DNA from: Lethocerus indicus
Lineage: Eukaryota > Arthropoda > Insecta > Hemiptera > Belostomatidae
DNA length: 64,000 bases
Reading direction: 5' to 3'
NCBI GenBank assembly: GCA_019843655.1
Contig: JACDQD010000003.1
Location: forward strand, 10,976,925 to 11,040,924
A program made the translations under genes and the position numbers. Positions 24,915 to 39,000 of the stretch are shown in pieces. The notes under the pieces are model-generated. The model saw only the letters and a list, made by a program, of their open reading frames with translations, was not told the origin of the DNA and ran no database searches. Numbering within the stretch: position 1 is the first letter of the stretch; the number at the start of each line of letters is the position of its first letter.

Positions 24915-25603
24915 GACGCTAGCGCCCCCCTGAGGGTGATGCGGAAATGTACTTAACTAAAGTTCGTTGGGCGCACTTGCACCGAGACGCTAGCGCTCCC
25001 CTGAGGGTGGTGCGGAAATGTACTTAACTAAAGTTCGTTGGGTACACTTGCACCGAGACGCTAGCGCTCCCCTGAGGGTGGTGCGGAAATGTACTTAACT
25101 AAAGTTCGTTGGGTACACTTGCACCGAGACGCTAGCGCTCCCCTGAGGGTGGTGCGGAAATGTACTTAACTAAAGTTCGTTGGGTACACTTGCACCGAGA
25201 CGCTAGCGCTCCCCTGAGGGTGGTGCGGAAATGTACTTAACTAAAGTTCGTTGGGTACACTTGCACCGAGACGCTAGCGCTCCCCTGAGGGTGGTGCGGA
25301 AATGTACTTAACTAAAGTTCGTTGGGTACACTTGCACCGAGACGCTAGCGCTCCCCTGAGGGTGGTGCGGAAATGTACTTAACTAAAGTTCGTTGGGTAC
25401 ACTTGCACCGAGACGCTAGCGCTCCCCTGAGGGTGGTGCGGAAATGTACTTAACTAAAGTTCGTTGGGTACACTTGTACCGAGACGCTAGCGCTCCCCTG
25501 TGGGTGGTGCGGAAATGTACTTAACTAAAGTTCGTTGGGTACACTTGCACCGAGACGCTAGCGCTCCCCTGTGGGTGGTGCGGAAATATACTTAACTAAA
25601 GTT
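24915..25603. repeat. 71-bp tandem repeat array (about 9.7 copies)
   Basis: Copies begin at 24915, 24986, 25057, 25128, 25199, 25270, 25341, 25412, 25483 and 25554 (last one partial), exactly 71 bp apart. Each starts GACGCTAGCGC and contains TGCGGAAATGTACTTAACTA and TTCGTTGGGTACACTTGCAC. The inner copies are almost identical. The first copy (extra C, GTGATG, GGGCGC) and the last two (CTGTGGG) carry private variants. This is the pattern expected when unequal exchange homogenises the centre of an array. No copy has a useful open frame. Confidence 0.95.
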
Positions 25604-28580
25604 TTAAAACTTAATTAAACTTAACTAAAGTGACACTGCACTGTCACTGTCACTTGTACTGGCGTACTTTTTGTTAAGTATATTTCTCAGGGGTCGCTGT
25701 TCGGTCGGCGCCGTCTAACCAATAGATACTAAACCTTCAAGACAACTCTGTTATGCGGGTCTGCATTGGAACGCCGTAGTATCTTCTTCAATAAATTCGG
25801 TGGTTGGAAGCAACAGGGGTCTATCTTTGTTTTCTAGTCGTTGTGTGGGAATACTATTCTTTTTAGATCAGCAATAGCAAAAATCAGTATAGCAAAAGAC
25901 CAAACCAGCGAGAGGAGACAGAAACACACGCAATCTACGGTATTTTTACAATGTCCTCAACGACCATTAGAATTCGATTCTAAATTTGCGTGTTTTAGAT
26001 AATTCGTACCATATTGCGGTAATTCGCCCAGAATATAATATCCTCATTTTCAAGTGCAAGTGAAAATGTAGGGAGTATTAAGAGTATCGTACAATGCAAA
26101 ACAACATTTTGGTCACCAATTAAATACCCATTAACTGCGACGGTTATTTATTACCTGTGAATGATTTAAGGAAAAAATCAATGCTTAACTTGGATTTAAA
26201 TTCTCCTTCAGTCCATCGAATAAATTCATTTTTTAGTTTAACAAGTAATGGACGAATTATACCTATTGTCTAGAGAATGGAGTTACGGATATTTCATTGC
26301 TTCCAACAAAGTCTGTTTAACTCTTTTCGCCTCTACACACTCATTCCCTATTACATATAATTTGGCCTCTGGAAAATGATGAGTGTAATTTATATTTCGC
26401 GTGATCCGTGTGACCGTCGCGGCCCTACTGAATCCTTAGCCCGGTTTCCTAATAACAGACCACCCTATCGGTCGCCCCTTACCTCCTGCGGTTTAGCGTA
26501 AACGGAAAGGAAATGAATTAAGGTTCACTTTAAATTGTTAAATTACTTATTTACGCGTGAAAATAATTCTGTAAAAATTTTACAATACCAGGGCGAGTCT
26601 TTCTTTGGCTTTTTGTCGGTAAAAGTTATGCGGAAAATGAAAAAAAAATTATTAATATCTACTTTATGAATAACTATGCGCGTAACTAGTTTCTTTCATA
26701 TATACATACTTACACTACGGGGGTGTACATGTGGCTGTTGGTAAATGTAAAGTACTGCAACAAGTTTGGTGAACCACCACCATATAGTACTGAAACAGAT
26801 CACTTAATAATAATTAGTCAACGAGGAAATATTGAAAGTTGAGACAACGTGAGATCTTACATTGCATTATTACTTCATTACTTGTAATTATATTATTATA
26901 TCGCTGTTATAATTGTGGAATGGATGATGAGAGATGCACCCTTATCAAGCCTGAGTATAAACAATTGGAAATTCAAAATGAAGTAAAAATTATTATTCCC
27001 AAGAGAACGGTCTCCCCACATTGCTTGCTCCAAACTGTGGATTTGATGTACAGCAGGCGGGAAAACCCGATAGGACAAATTGGTCCGGTCGAAAGGAAGG
27101 AATTTCCCCTTATAGATGCCGCATGTTTTAAGTTTGAGAAGGGTTTGTGGTTGGGGGGAGGGGGCTACACGCCTTATAAATATTGTCCGGCGAGAGGAGG
27201 GCTATGATCAGATAGGAGGAGAGTAAGAGAGAGGGTGGAACGAAGGAGAGAAAGAGAGGGAGATATTCGTGCGAAGCATTAGATGCGGGCAGCGGTCGGG
27301 GTGGGGGGTTGCTTTATGATCTTTATTATAGGTGGGGGACCCCCCCGCCCTCCCTATCACTCTTTCTCTCTTCCACTCTCTGTCCCTACACCTCTCTTCC
27401 TCTCTTTCTCTTTGTGACTTTTCACAAGTTAAGGTATTCATAAGGGGGCCGCATTGAGGGGTGGGGGCGAGATAATGTCGCTCTAAATGCGACCCGAGAT
27501 CACGCGACCAACAAATTACACCAATCAGTTTGCCGTCTCTGGCCGTTATTACGGGGACCCAATGAGAGAGAGGGAGAGAGCGGCCGTGGGCGGGGAAGAG
27601 AACGGAAGGAAGGAAGGAAGGAAGGAAGAAAGGAGTAAAACCGGACTAACGACAACCTGGGTGACATCGTCTCTAGGTCAACCCTCAACTAGCCATTTCC
27701 AATAGCCCAAATCCTAGCTTTATTATTTTTTATGGCTCTTTCGCCGTTTTATTGGCCACAGGATATGATGGCATTGCACTTGCATGCATGTGTGTTGTAT
27801 GCGAGGAACGTAATGTATTGCCTGCCTTCACTCTTCCGGATACTTGAATTTTCTTAAAAATAGAAGGGGGTCGGGAAATACAACATTATGTTCCTTAGTA
27901 TTACTACTTAATAAATTACAAATTTAGTTTGCCTTTCATTCGTTGCACTAAACAGTGGAATTATTATGACGATTTGTTTGCTTACCGCGTCGCTCCTGAC
28001 CTAGGTCAAAATTAAATAACCCCCGGGCGTCCACCTTCAATAGTCTACTGCCCAAAATTTTTCTGTAAAGCAGACGGGAGAGAAGTAAAATTTATTATTT
28101 TCAGTTTCGACCAATTTAGTTTTAGACCCAATTCGGTTTCTTAAACTATCGGCTGTACACCCAATATAATCTATGCTAATGGTAAAACAGGAGGAGGGAC
28201 TTTATAAATAAGGCTCCGAGGACTGTTAGGACGTGTTCGTTCCAGACGGATGATAACCCATTTTATCATGGACGGTATTACAAGCGAGGGATATTATTCA
28301 CGACCAGAGATAGGCGCATTCTTCATGTCGCGGGAGGGTCACCCTGAGATAAGGCTGTGTTCTAAGGGGACCGCCATCAGTGTCCGGGACATTTATAAAG
28401 GGGGAGGGGGTCGGCTCGACCCCTCGCGTGCCTCATAAGTAGAAAAGTACATCGTATTAATGCTCCGGTAATCCCTCATAGCTCTGATTACCGGGGGTGG
28501 GGGAGGTGGGGGTCCGCCTCAACAGGACTTAACCGAGCCGCCTAAGGGCGGAATATCACGAGAATAGCACCGCCACTCTG
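25604..28580. other. Intergenic DNA with purine- and pyrimidine-rich tracts
   Basis: No supported gene. About 25604-25680 carries degenerate ACTTAACTAAAG copies from the edge of the 71-bp array and a short CACTGT repetition. About 27190-27262 is purine-rich (GA/GGA), 27355-27418 pyrimidine-rich (TCTC/CCTC), and 27604-27630 a GGAA repeat. The block 28380-28520 has several G-runs, including three runs of five Gs near 28495-28515. Confidence 0.5.
27604..27630 (+). repeat. (GGAA)n microsatellite
   Basis: Tetranucleotide repeat of about six GGAA/GAAG units, inside a longer purine-rich stretch. Confidence 0.8.
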
Positions 28581-28599
28581 ATGTACATCCCTCTCCGCA

Positions 28600-29076
28600 G
28601 GGTTAACATCATGCGCCCAGTTCATCCATCAACCATCCCACTTTCCATTAAACCTCATACCCGACTCAAAAGAATCGACTTAAACAGAAAATTTGGACTC
28701 TTAAGGCCATTACTAAGACGGACATTAAAATTGATCTTAAAAACTGACAATATACAAAGCAATACTCAAACCGACACTGTATATAGCTATGGGGTTCCAC
28801 CGAGACATCCAACATCGCTCGCATCCAGAGATTTCAATCAAAAGTCCTTCGCACCATTCTTAATGCTCCCTATGTATGTTTCTAACCACACAATCCCACC
28901 GTGACCTCAACATACCGACAGTCGACGAAGTCACAAAATCCCGGTTCCTGAAGTTCGACTCCCGCCTTTCTCCTCATCCCAATCCACTCGTTCAGTCCCT
29001 TTCCTCCCTTACCCATCCACTATCCCCACCACGACGGCTAAAACGCCACTGGCCCTCAGATCACATCGGACAGTAG
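28600..29076 (+). pseudogene. Jockey-type non-LTR retrotransposon, decayed 3' end of reverse transcriptase ORF
   Basis: One frame reads a stretch typical of the region C-terminal to the reverse transcriptase in Jockey-clade elements (KPHTRLKRIDLNRKFGLLRP). A shift of frame gives an 'IYKAILKP'-like segment near 28750. A third frame (28876-29074) gives HRDLNIPTVDEVTKSRFLKF and then LVQSLSSLTHPLSPPRRLKR, the usual C-terminal end of the ORF. At least two frameshifts and a deletion separate these pieces. The catalytic YADD part is not present, so this is a 5'-truncated, inactive insertion. Confidence 0.75.
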
Positions 29077-31239
29077 TTAAATCATGTCAAAAAGCGCCAT
29101 CATTGGGTGGTTTCTTTATCGGAACAAACACGTGAAAAATATATATGTATAAATTGCACCTATAACTGTAAAGTTGATTGTGCAAAATAAAAAAAAACTT
29201 TCCATTAGAACCAAACTTCGATTGCCAGGAGCGAGAGTTAGCCGCTTTCTTAGTCCACAGATGATGTTTTGGGTGGGATTTTCGTTCCAAAACGTAAAAT
29301 TGGGACTGAGAACAAGACTATTTGCTAAAGAGATGGAAATCCATGCAACTTAAAATTAGTATAGGAAGGTCCTGTAGATCCTGTTTATGGGTCACTGTTA
29401 TAGAGAAGTTTGGTAATTTTTGGTTGACTGTCAATAGCAGTGATGTGAGTGCTTTATTGCTCAAGTGCCTCACTATATTATTAAATAAATGGGAGAACAC
29501 GACTCCCAGAAGAAGCGACAGAAGATACGACGAATGCATGAAAGGAAACGGATCAATAAATTAGTTTAACGGAAATTTATATAGTGCTTATATTTTTATT
29601 TGATTCCTAATTCATCTTCGAATTTTGTCCTAAGCTCTTTCAAAACGATTAGTAAATAGAAAAAAATGATGTCCACAAACCGAGATTGGAGTTGGAAGAG
29701 CCAACAGCGATAGCGAGTGCGGGGACGGCTCGGTTTGATTGATACCGCGAACTTGAAAATAAGCAGCGGCGGTGACCGAGGCGACTTCGTGCTTAAAGCT
29801 GATATAAGTCCCCTCCCACCGAGGTGATTAATTTCCGACCCGACTCGCACACGCTCCGCGCCACGCTCACGCGCACGCGCACGCACGCTCCTCACGACAA
29901 ACGGTAATTACCGTCAAAACAGGCCAGCTCTATAGCGCCTATGCATCAAGTGCTACATCTATCCACTTTAATTACTCTTTTCGGGATATGTTTGAGCAAT
30001 GATTAGTTTTTCTAAACTGTACATCGAGGGCAATAAATCATAGTAGAATATTATTCGACAATTATACATCCATGCCATATTCTCTAACAGAAGTTAAACA
30101 ACAACCCATATCGGGGGATCAGGGGAATGTTTTATTTTCTCATCAACATTTCCGAAATACGTATTTACTATTCTATTAACTCAGTAAAATTTGGAATACA
30201 TAGGATAGGAAACATTTCCAGGTGTAACATGTCGGAAAGAACCAAAAAGGTGCTTCGTCCTCGCTGAAACCCTCTCGTGTGTTATTAACGCCCGATGCTT
30301 TTTTCGGCTCGTTTCCATCGAAATTTGACTACGAAACGATCTAAATTCCGGCGTCGGCTATTAAAATTTAAATTCGGACGTTTCAATCCCTCCCGGCTCG
30401 CCCATTATAAATACGCGCCATTATAAATATGGATGGGATGTGTTTTCAGTTTTTTTTTATAAATCGCGATAAAAATATTGTATTAAAATGCTTAAAAACC
30501 GGAACACGAAACTTTCTTGAGAGGGTATAGCGTGACTAATCGATTCTTAGCACAGTGAGTTTTAAATTGATTGGTGGGTACCCCTGGCTGTGCGGTGGAA
30601 GTGGCAAATATGCGTCCACTTCGAAAAATATAACTGCCTACGCAACACGTTTTGATCAGTCCAATTCTCACCAGTTCACAGGATAAGTAGAGTGAAAATA
30701 ATTATTTAACAATATATACCTGGAAAATTACTCTGAATGAGGTTAGAACAATGAGTTAAAAGGAAGTTTTATAATTTTAGCACGGGGAAATAGATAACAC
30801 CGTAATGCGTACCACTTCTCTCTCCCTCCTTCTCTGCACACTTAGTGGCCTCATTCTAAATAAAGTAGGTTGATCATATATCGCAGTACGTATATGTTCA
30901 GGTCACGCATTTTTGTTGTAGCGACGAAACGATTAACGAAAAATTGGCCATTACTAACAAAAACTCTTTCTGGTCTACACTGAGACCACCGTTGCGCAGT
31001 AAAGGATTTGTATCTATTTTCGAAAGAAAAATATGCTCTATGTTGACTCGCAGCGGAAAACAATTATGTTTACTCTATTACTTGTACCCTTCCAGAGTAA
31101 TTTAATCTTCGGAATTTACCGCCCGGTAAAAACACTTCTGGGCAAATTCCGTTCGTTATTGCCAACTGCATTCAGCGGCGAAATACTTTGGAGTACCAAT
31201 TATATTTTGTTTCTTTATATTAGTTTTGTAATTGATTGG

Positions 31240-31375
31240 GATCCCTTGGGCCGTGGCTCAATTAAACTGGGGAGAGGCCCCCACTCAAGGATATAACTTT
31301 CACCGATTCTCAGAGACTTCGCCTGCGTCACGGTTTAAAGAGCAAGAGCACGGCTCTAACCACCGCTTGCAAAGT
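31240..31375 (-). repeat. Possible tRNA-derived SINE remnant
   Basis: Read on the - strand from about 31370, the sequence GGTGGTTAGAGCCGTGCTCT resembles a tRNA D-arm/A-box region. It is followed by a degenerate stretch and a body that includes GGGGGCCTCTCCCCAGTTTA. No clean B box or A-tail is visible, so this is a weak call. It could also be chance similarity. Confidence 0.25.
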
Positions 31376-34300
31376 TCAGCTCAATAATGCGATCTAATTA
31401 ACTTCTTTACGCTGGTAGAAAACGATAATATACTATTTAATTTTCAATACGATTGTGATATCTAATACTTCTGGCCGGAGAAACCGACGGTGTCTCAACG
31501 GCGGTGCGGAATTAATTTCGAATACGATATTCATTCACCTCTTAATATGGGTCTCCTTGTTCATTAATGTTAGCATTCTTTTGCAGAAGTACAAAAGTAG
31601 GGCCCATTTGTGACACACATGCTGGTATTAGCATGCATGCGTAAGTTGACGTGCAACCAGCGCTTGAATTGTTTCACTTCGGCTGAGATTAGCCTTCCTC
31701 TTCCTGGCCCCTTTGCCTAATCCACGAGTGCACGAATGTGGCACAGTTCAAATCCCAGATAAAGTAATAATAACAAAAAAAAAAAAGGTTTGAATAAAAT
31801 TAATATTCATCGTCGGATTAAGCCTTAATCCTCGGTTCTGCCGAGGAAAAGATTTTCAAGGACTTTCACGAAAAACCCTCCCCTTTCGCCTTTCCCGCAT
31901 CACGCCAATCGCGGACATCTCGTTAACATAAAGGCTCGAGAATCGTGCATGCGGGAAGTTTCATTTGTGTCTGATGTGCAATAATAACAATAATAAATTA
32001 ATCATAACACCACCGGTTTGTAACTTTCGTTCGGAACCTCCCAAGACAATGAAAGTACGAAAAACCGATAACGTCATGTAACGCAGAAAAACCAAGAGCA
32101 CCACCGCTTATCACTGGTAAATTGCCAGTCGGTTGTACACCACTGTACGGAATGATACTGAGTGGAGAATCCAAAATTGGTTTAGCTAAAAAATAAAGCG
32201 GTAGGATATTTTATTATCGAGTGAATTTTCAGTTTTTCACAATGGCTTTAGCTTGTTTTTATTACCTATACTTAGTAGTAGTAGCGCCAAATAATATTAA
32301 ACATATAGGCTAGCAGAGGCTTTCTATTTTTATTTCTCCGACGTATAAAAAACCTTACATTGTGTGTACATTACGTAAGTACTGTTCGTGGAAATGTCAA
32401 AAAATAAAATCCCACCTCTTTAGTTTATCACGCACCCCATTCAGTGGCGCGTTCGCACCCATTCCACTTAGCACGTAATCAGTGCATTTCAAACCGCCGC
32501 ACTTCTTACTTACACTTGGCGGATATTCCAAAGCCAAGTCCAATACATTTCAGTCGAAGACTGAAAGACTGATAACCCACACTTTGGATTTCACTAACCT
32601 AAAGTTCATCCCTTGCGCTCAAGCAGTGATAAAAGGATTACGTTGCACTCACGAGTGTGTCTGACTGTTGGCATTGGTAAATCACTTTGCTGCTTCGTCA
32701 CTTGAACTTTCCGATTTCTTCCGAAGACCATTTCTAAGAATAACGTTGAGCAGCAGGGTCGTCTGAAGAAGGCATTTCCATTCGGCCGGAAGGCTGGCGC
32801 GTATAATCAATTGTTTTTCAGTTAATATCGGTCGTTGCGCACGGAAAAGCGAGCAGAAACTATAATTTCCCCCCCACCACCCGAGAAAGAATTCTGTGAG
32901 GAAAATATTAACGCCAATAAATCACGATGTTTTGAAGGATCTCGGGGGGGGGAGGTTTCGTGTCCAATATAACACGCAGTCGGGCCCAGAGGTAACCAAA
33001 GCCCCCCGCCCGCCCCGTCTGCTCGCCCTTTTCCACCGCCGCCGCTTCCATTTTCTTTGGAGAGCGTTATAAATTTACGGGGAATTCCAATTTATCTGAT
33101 TTTTATCGTTAGTTCGGTCATTTTTCACATTCATTCAAATACGTTGTCGAGACGGTAATAATATTGCGCCCGCCCCCCACCCGCCTTTTATTCTCTTGCC
33201 TTTTGACCGGCTCCGCATCAAGATAGCCGAAATTCTTCCGAATTAATTTTTCCCCGGAGGGTCTTGAAGATTGTCCCGCACGGAAGGGGGGCCTCCAGGA
33301 ACATCTACTTCTACTGTTCGGTGGCAATAAGGCGGTACAACGTCCGGACGCTATGATATTGACCATCGCGAGGTCCGCACGAGCAGTCTGCGAGCGGCCG
33401 AGATATGATGGAGTGGAGAGTGAGCGGTTGGCGTGCGGATTATAAATTCAAGACGTAGGGGGTGGATACGGGGTAGGACACCCTCCGGTAATGCCGGCCC
33501 GAGGCTTCCCCGCAGGAGCTTCGGCCCGCGGCCACCCCCGGCGCTCGGTAACCCGCCCAACCACCCCCACCAACACCACCATAATTCACTAAAGAGCACG
33601 CAGAGACACACACGCGGCAAATGGGAATCTTGATTGCATCGCGGATTCATAAACATGCACGAATTATGATAAAGGCGTCCCGCGAAACACGAGCCCGCAT
33701 CGGATAAAGGATGTTATTTATATGTACGAGATGGCCGGATACATTTGCGGCTTGGATTTTTCCGCGCTAATCTAAATGTACACGATTCTATAAAGATTTG
33801 AATCTGTATGAAATCGCCGATAAAAAAATAACTCGTGGCGGGTTAATTACGTAGAGGGCATAGACGAGGAGACCTCTCGTTTTTTTAAATTATTCTTAAA
33901 ATGACCCCCATTAGTTTAAAAGCCATACTTCGATGTCGCCTGTTCGCTTCGTCGCAAATGTCTTGTACTCTATATAATGCACTTGTTACGTAACTGAGGA
34001 TAACTGCACATTTTACACAACAGTTGGTATTCGTGCACTGTTTCGGCCCAGCTTGTGCACAGTGTTTAGCAATGTTGTCCGCGTTCAAATTATGTTTCTA
34101 ATAGACGCCGCGCCTTTTGTCGATAGAAAACTTTGTGCCTGTAGGACGGCAATTGTGTAGAGATAAATATTTCGACGGATAAAGTAGAACTTTTTCGATG
34201 ACCTGTAGAATGGGAAATTCAATTAAGGGGCGGCACTCGCTGATTTACGAGTTTTTTCAAATTATTAGCTAGCCTATGAGCAATTATAACGAACGTGGTG

Positions 34301-35173
34301 GGGGTGGGTGTGATGGCGATGAGGGGGATGACAGGGGATGAGGATGATATGCGGTTTGTCGGTGTGGAAAGTGAACTCGGTCATTGATCGGGGGGCGGCA
34401 CACGCGCACCATCATCTCTTCCCCTTCCTCCCTTCCTTCCCTGTCTTATTCTCTATTCTTTCCGATTATTTCTCTCTCATCCCCCCTCTCTTCCACGTTC
34501 CCCGTACGACCCCGGCCGCAAATACCCCTTTATACTTCCCGATTATTTTTCCGCATTCGCATCCGGCGATCACTTTCCTGTTGCTTTTTTTGGCGACGGG
34601 ACTTCATTCGCGATGGGTCCCCACGCCAACAATTGTAATGGGACTCCCGTCATTTTTCGAACTTAGTTCTCACATAGCCTTAAGGTTAATAAAAAATAAT
34701 AATAGTGGTAATATGACCCCACGATTCAAAAATACTTATATAACTTGTAAACCTCCTTCTTTGGTTCTATTCATTATGATATCAGTATCTCGGAATACCG
34801 GCGAATAACGACTCAAACCGTTGTTAATGAACACCCGCATAATCCAACTTGTTGCTCAACTGATCGTGGTTTAGTGTCAAAATATTAAGAAGACTAAAGC
34901 CTGTCAGCCGGCATACACATATCGGTAGATATATTGGATATAATTAGTTGCGAAATGAAACGTAACTATGTGTTCCACATCCGGATGTAGGGAAGTCAGC
35001 AATTTTGCTGGTAGCTTAAGGCGGGTGCACATTGGGCGGGGTTGGTGGAAGGGGGGGATTCATTAGTCGCGTTTGTTAACCCATTACGGGACATCGAATA
35101 AAGCTGACAGGAGCGGCCACTACGCCGGTTTTTCCCTCCGGCGGGCCCTTTTAATGAGCGAGTCACATTTAGC

Positions 35174-35176
<3 letters not shown>

Positions 35177-35212
<36 letters not shown>
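35177..35212 (+). repeat. (AG)n microsatellite
   Basis: An uninterrupted AG run of about 18 units. Confidence 0.95.
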
Positions 35213-35215
<3 letters not shown>

Positions 35216-36055
35216 CGAGAGCGCCTTCCTTCATTTTTATTTAACCGCCAAACGAGAAGTGCCTTACAGGTGAGGACTTAGATACATCGTTAGCGGGGGC
35301 CACGCTAACTAGTGGTGGGTGGGGGGGCTCGAAGAAAATTAATAACAGCTAGACGCTTGATGAATAATCTCTTGCCGACCACTTAAACTGCAAGAAAGGA
35401 GACTAACGAGGCCCCACCTCCATGGTGGAGGCGCCCCCACCAAATTTTCACCCCACGAATCCGACCGCCTCGCAATCTTGTGCGATGCCGCTCCCGAAAT
35501 TGTTGTAGATATTATAACGCCGACCATTTTCATAATACGAATTATATCTAGAATGACGATACATTAAGTCGAGGTACTCTTTTGGGAGGGCCGAGGTTTG
35601 GAATATCACTGCTGGCACTATTTTGCCCACTCGCAGGTATCATCACTGGTATTCAGTTAGTAATGGTTTGTTATGCGCTTCCTGTTAGCATTGCCTAATC
35701 GTTACGATCGAAAGCACTGTCAGGATTATTAAATTTAATATATCCAGTAAAACATGGTCGAAAAACGAATGAAAGCCATTAAAAAAGTAAACCGTTTTCA
35801 GTATTTTATTGTTGCTGTCGAAAAGAAACGGCATAAGAGGTAAAATAACTGTCGGATCGGACTTAAAGAAAATCCAAATCGGGACTTCTAAAATCCTCTC
35901 TGCGGTCGGCCTCAATTCTGTTTAGCAAGTTTGACAAACTAAGATAAAGTTTTTTTTTCGTTTCGTGGGCTTAAAAAAGTCGAAGTTGGGGAGCGGCGAG
36001 TTTCGGCCGTGGTTTTTTTTAAACGCATCTTTCCCAAGTAAAGTTTTACAGCCGA

Positions 36056-36083
36056 CCCCCCCCCTCAACCCACCCGCAACCCC
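36056..36083 (-). other. G-quadruplex motif on the - strand
   Basis: On the - strand four G-runs of 4, 3, 3 and 9 are separated by loops of 4, 1 and 4 bases. This satisfies the usual G3+ N1-7 definition. Confidence 0.6.
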
Positions 36084-39000
36084 ACGAAGCTTCGATCGAC
36101 TTCCCCAAATCTTATTACCCCTAACAGACGGGCTTCTTAATTGTTCATCGCATGACAGATTAACGCCCCGCTGGGTTGTAAAGGTTCTTCTTTGTAATAT
36201 GCTTTACACGGAATGATAGTATGTATTTCTTACTTCAACCGTATTCCGGGAATTAGATTTGTTTGAAAGAATTAATGTAGAACTCATATTATTGTTATTT
36301 TTATTCAATATAAATCCCGAGTGTTATAACTCTAATACCCCAAGGGTGTTATCACTATTCAATGATTAATAGATTAATAGCCCAATTGCCCAACAACCAG
36401 CGTTATCAAGAAGCCTAGTCGACAATGGATTTCCAAACGATATTCGTATGGGTGTTAGCAATACTGGATGAAGATACAGCATACCAAATAGGCTATCGTA
36501 CGAAGAAATAGAGTATTATTTAAATTTAAAATACTTGTTTGATTGTTCCCTGTGGCTCCGAGTATAAATCACCCATCTTCAGTCGCCGATTTGATCTTAT
36601 GCTAGACCGATTTCTGTCGACAGGCTAGCGAGGCATCTACGCTCAGCTCCTCAAGTATCTGCAGAATGTCATATAGGTTTTTATTCCATCCGTGCCATTA
36701 TATTGTTATCGTTGATACGGCCGGTATAATTTAGGTGCCGGACTATTGTCGGCCATACTGTTTTTATATGGGGGTAACAGTGGTGGGGTGTATTTTGTGG
36801 CGGCGGGGTGGGGGTGGGGGTTGTTGAAGATGGGCGTAAGGGATGCGCAGTGTCGGTGATGAGCGTCGGGATGAGTGTGCACTGTCAGAGATGTCCGCTA
36901 CTCCCACCACCGGAGACTGCGCACCAGCGGCGAAGAAGAGCCCTCAACCCCCCACCACCATTACCGATACACGCCCAATTCCGAATAAAGCTTCTCCATA
37001 GTTGTTCCGCACTCATCCTCGCCACTCCCACCATTCCACCCCAATCCGGTTATCACGGTCGGTTGTCGACCGCCTCTTTAAACGGTAATTTATTTCTCAA
37101 AACTCGCTAGAAACTCAGGCGGCAAACCGAACTAGCGGGCGGACAAAAACATGTTACACCATCGGTGATATCCTGCAAATTTGCCAAAATAACGCAAATA
37201 TTATATATTTCTTTAGTTATATATAAACAGACAAGTCGATTCCGTACTGACGTGGCGAACAAATAACGGAAGTCAGCATAAATGAGAGCAACAAACGAGA
37301 ACAGCGTGTCGGTTTCGTAACCTGGAAATGTTTTCTGGACTTTGGCAATATTTTCATGTCTCGGCGGGTTGAACTGAGGGGGTGGAGGCGCGGGCGTTGC
37401 ACCGGAATCGTAAACATAGAATTCCGGGCAGCTTACTTTCCTAGCGTATTTCCGAAACTCGTAAAACCGCAAAGGGAACGGTCGGGGGAATTCAGAGGTC
37501 GCCGCATTCTTATTCGCCCTTCTCATTTTGTCGACTCTAATTCTATAGAGTTTTCAAATCGTCACCCCTCCACCACCACCCCCTACCCACTCCTCCACGA
37601 CCGGCGATCTCTGCGGTATTCGGCCCTCGAAAAAGCTTTTAAACTTCAAATTTAAACCCTCAGAAACGCGACGGCAGTAAAAAGGAATGAAAAGTACGAG
37701 AAATTAACATTGCATTCGGTGTTTTCCTCGTTTATAGAGTGAGGTATTCGTGGACCGCCTCGATAAGGATGGACGCTCGGGGACGGAATGGCGTGTGTTG
37801 CCCGCTTGTTTTTTCTTTTCTCTTTTTAATACTCTATTCTTACCCCTTTTTTATATTAAAAGGCTTCGTTATAAGGTTATTACTCGACCGGGAGAGATAA
37901 TAGGGGAGGGGAAAAAAGGGGAGTCGGGGGTAAAAATATTTTCGGTATAATTTCCCTTGTCGTGAGATATAGCTCGACAGATCGGTATCGCGATAGTCCT
38001 CCGAATTCTTCGTTATTGCCGGGGCGTCGTAAAAGCCCGAAGGAGGCCCGCTCTCCCTTACAACCTATAATCCCGGCCACCGCGATTTATGGCCCCGAAT
38101 TGTAATAAATGTATTAATTGCGCGTTGGCTTTTATAACATCTAATCGGTTTTTTCTGTCGGCGTGGTGGCAACGGGGAAGCAATGCCGTAAAACCTCGCC
38201 CCTAAAACAAGAATAGGAAAAGCGTGTAAAACTGTATAGATTAGAATATAAATAAAGGATTAAATCCCGTATAATTATCGGGATTTAGCGTCTTATCAAT
38301 ATTGAAAAGGCTGGTAGTTCGAGTCGCTGCTGTGGCTCTTAATAATATAATGGTTCGGACCGATATAATATTACTGAATCATGAGACTATTCACACGTCT
38401 GAATGCTTATTTACCTGCTTTTTGAAAATACAGCGATAATATGTTTCGTTTTTAATTTCAACGTGTCACTCATGAGATAAGCATCATATAACGTAATGTT
38501 AATATGTACGTAACGTTGTACGTGTGATACATACGCGTCATAACAACAGTTATGACGACTCCGAATTGTATCAAGATTCGTTAGGTAACTCTTTTCATTT
38601 TAAGCTCCCAGAATTTAAAAATAAAAATAAATATAAATAAAATGACCAAATCCGAACCCGGCCGGAGCCTCCTTATCGGTTGTACTCGAAGGGAAGATTT
38701 ATTTTATGCGGGGCTAAATATTCGAGGCGGACGAGAGGTGGGTTATTAGCGGCAATTTAAAATGAACTTCGAAACGCTCACTTTAAACGCGTAAAGCGGG
38801 AAAAGGAAAAAAAGAGAAACTTTCGGTAGGAGGGGTGAAGTAGGGATGAAAAACACGGGGGCGATGATATTTTTCGGTCGGTTGTTTATGCGGTGGTCTA
38901 GTTTTGGGCTCGATAAGACCCCCCCCCCGCACTACCACTGCTCCACCCCAACGGTATCGGCCGAACAGTACCGAGGAAAGAGAGACCGGCCAGTGGTATG

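Noticed and set aside
31670..31790. tRNA gene or SINE with B-box-like AGTTCAAATCCC and an A-rich tail
   Set aside because: No A box at a suitable distance and no cloverleaf could be formed, so it is not called.
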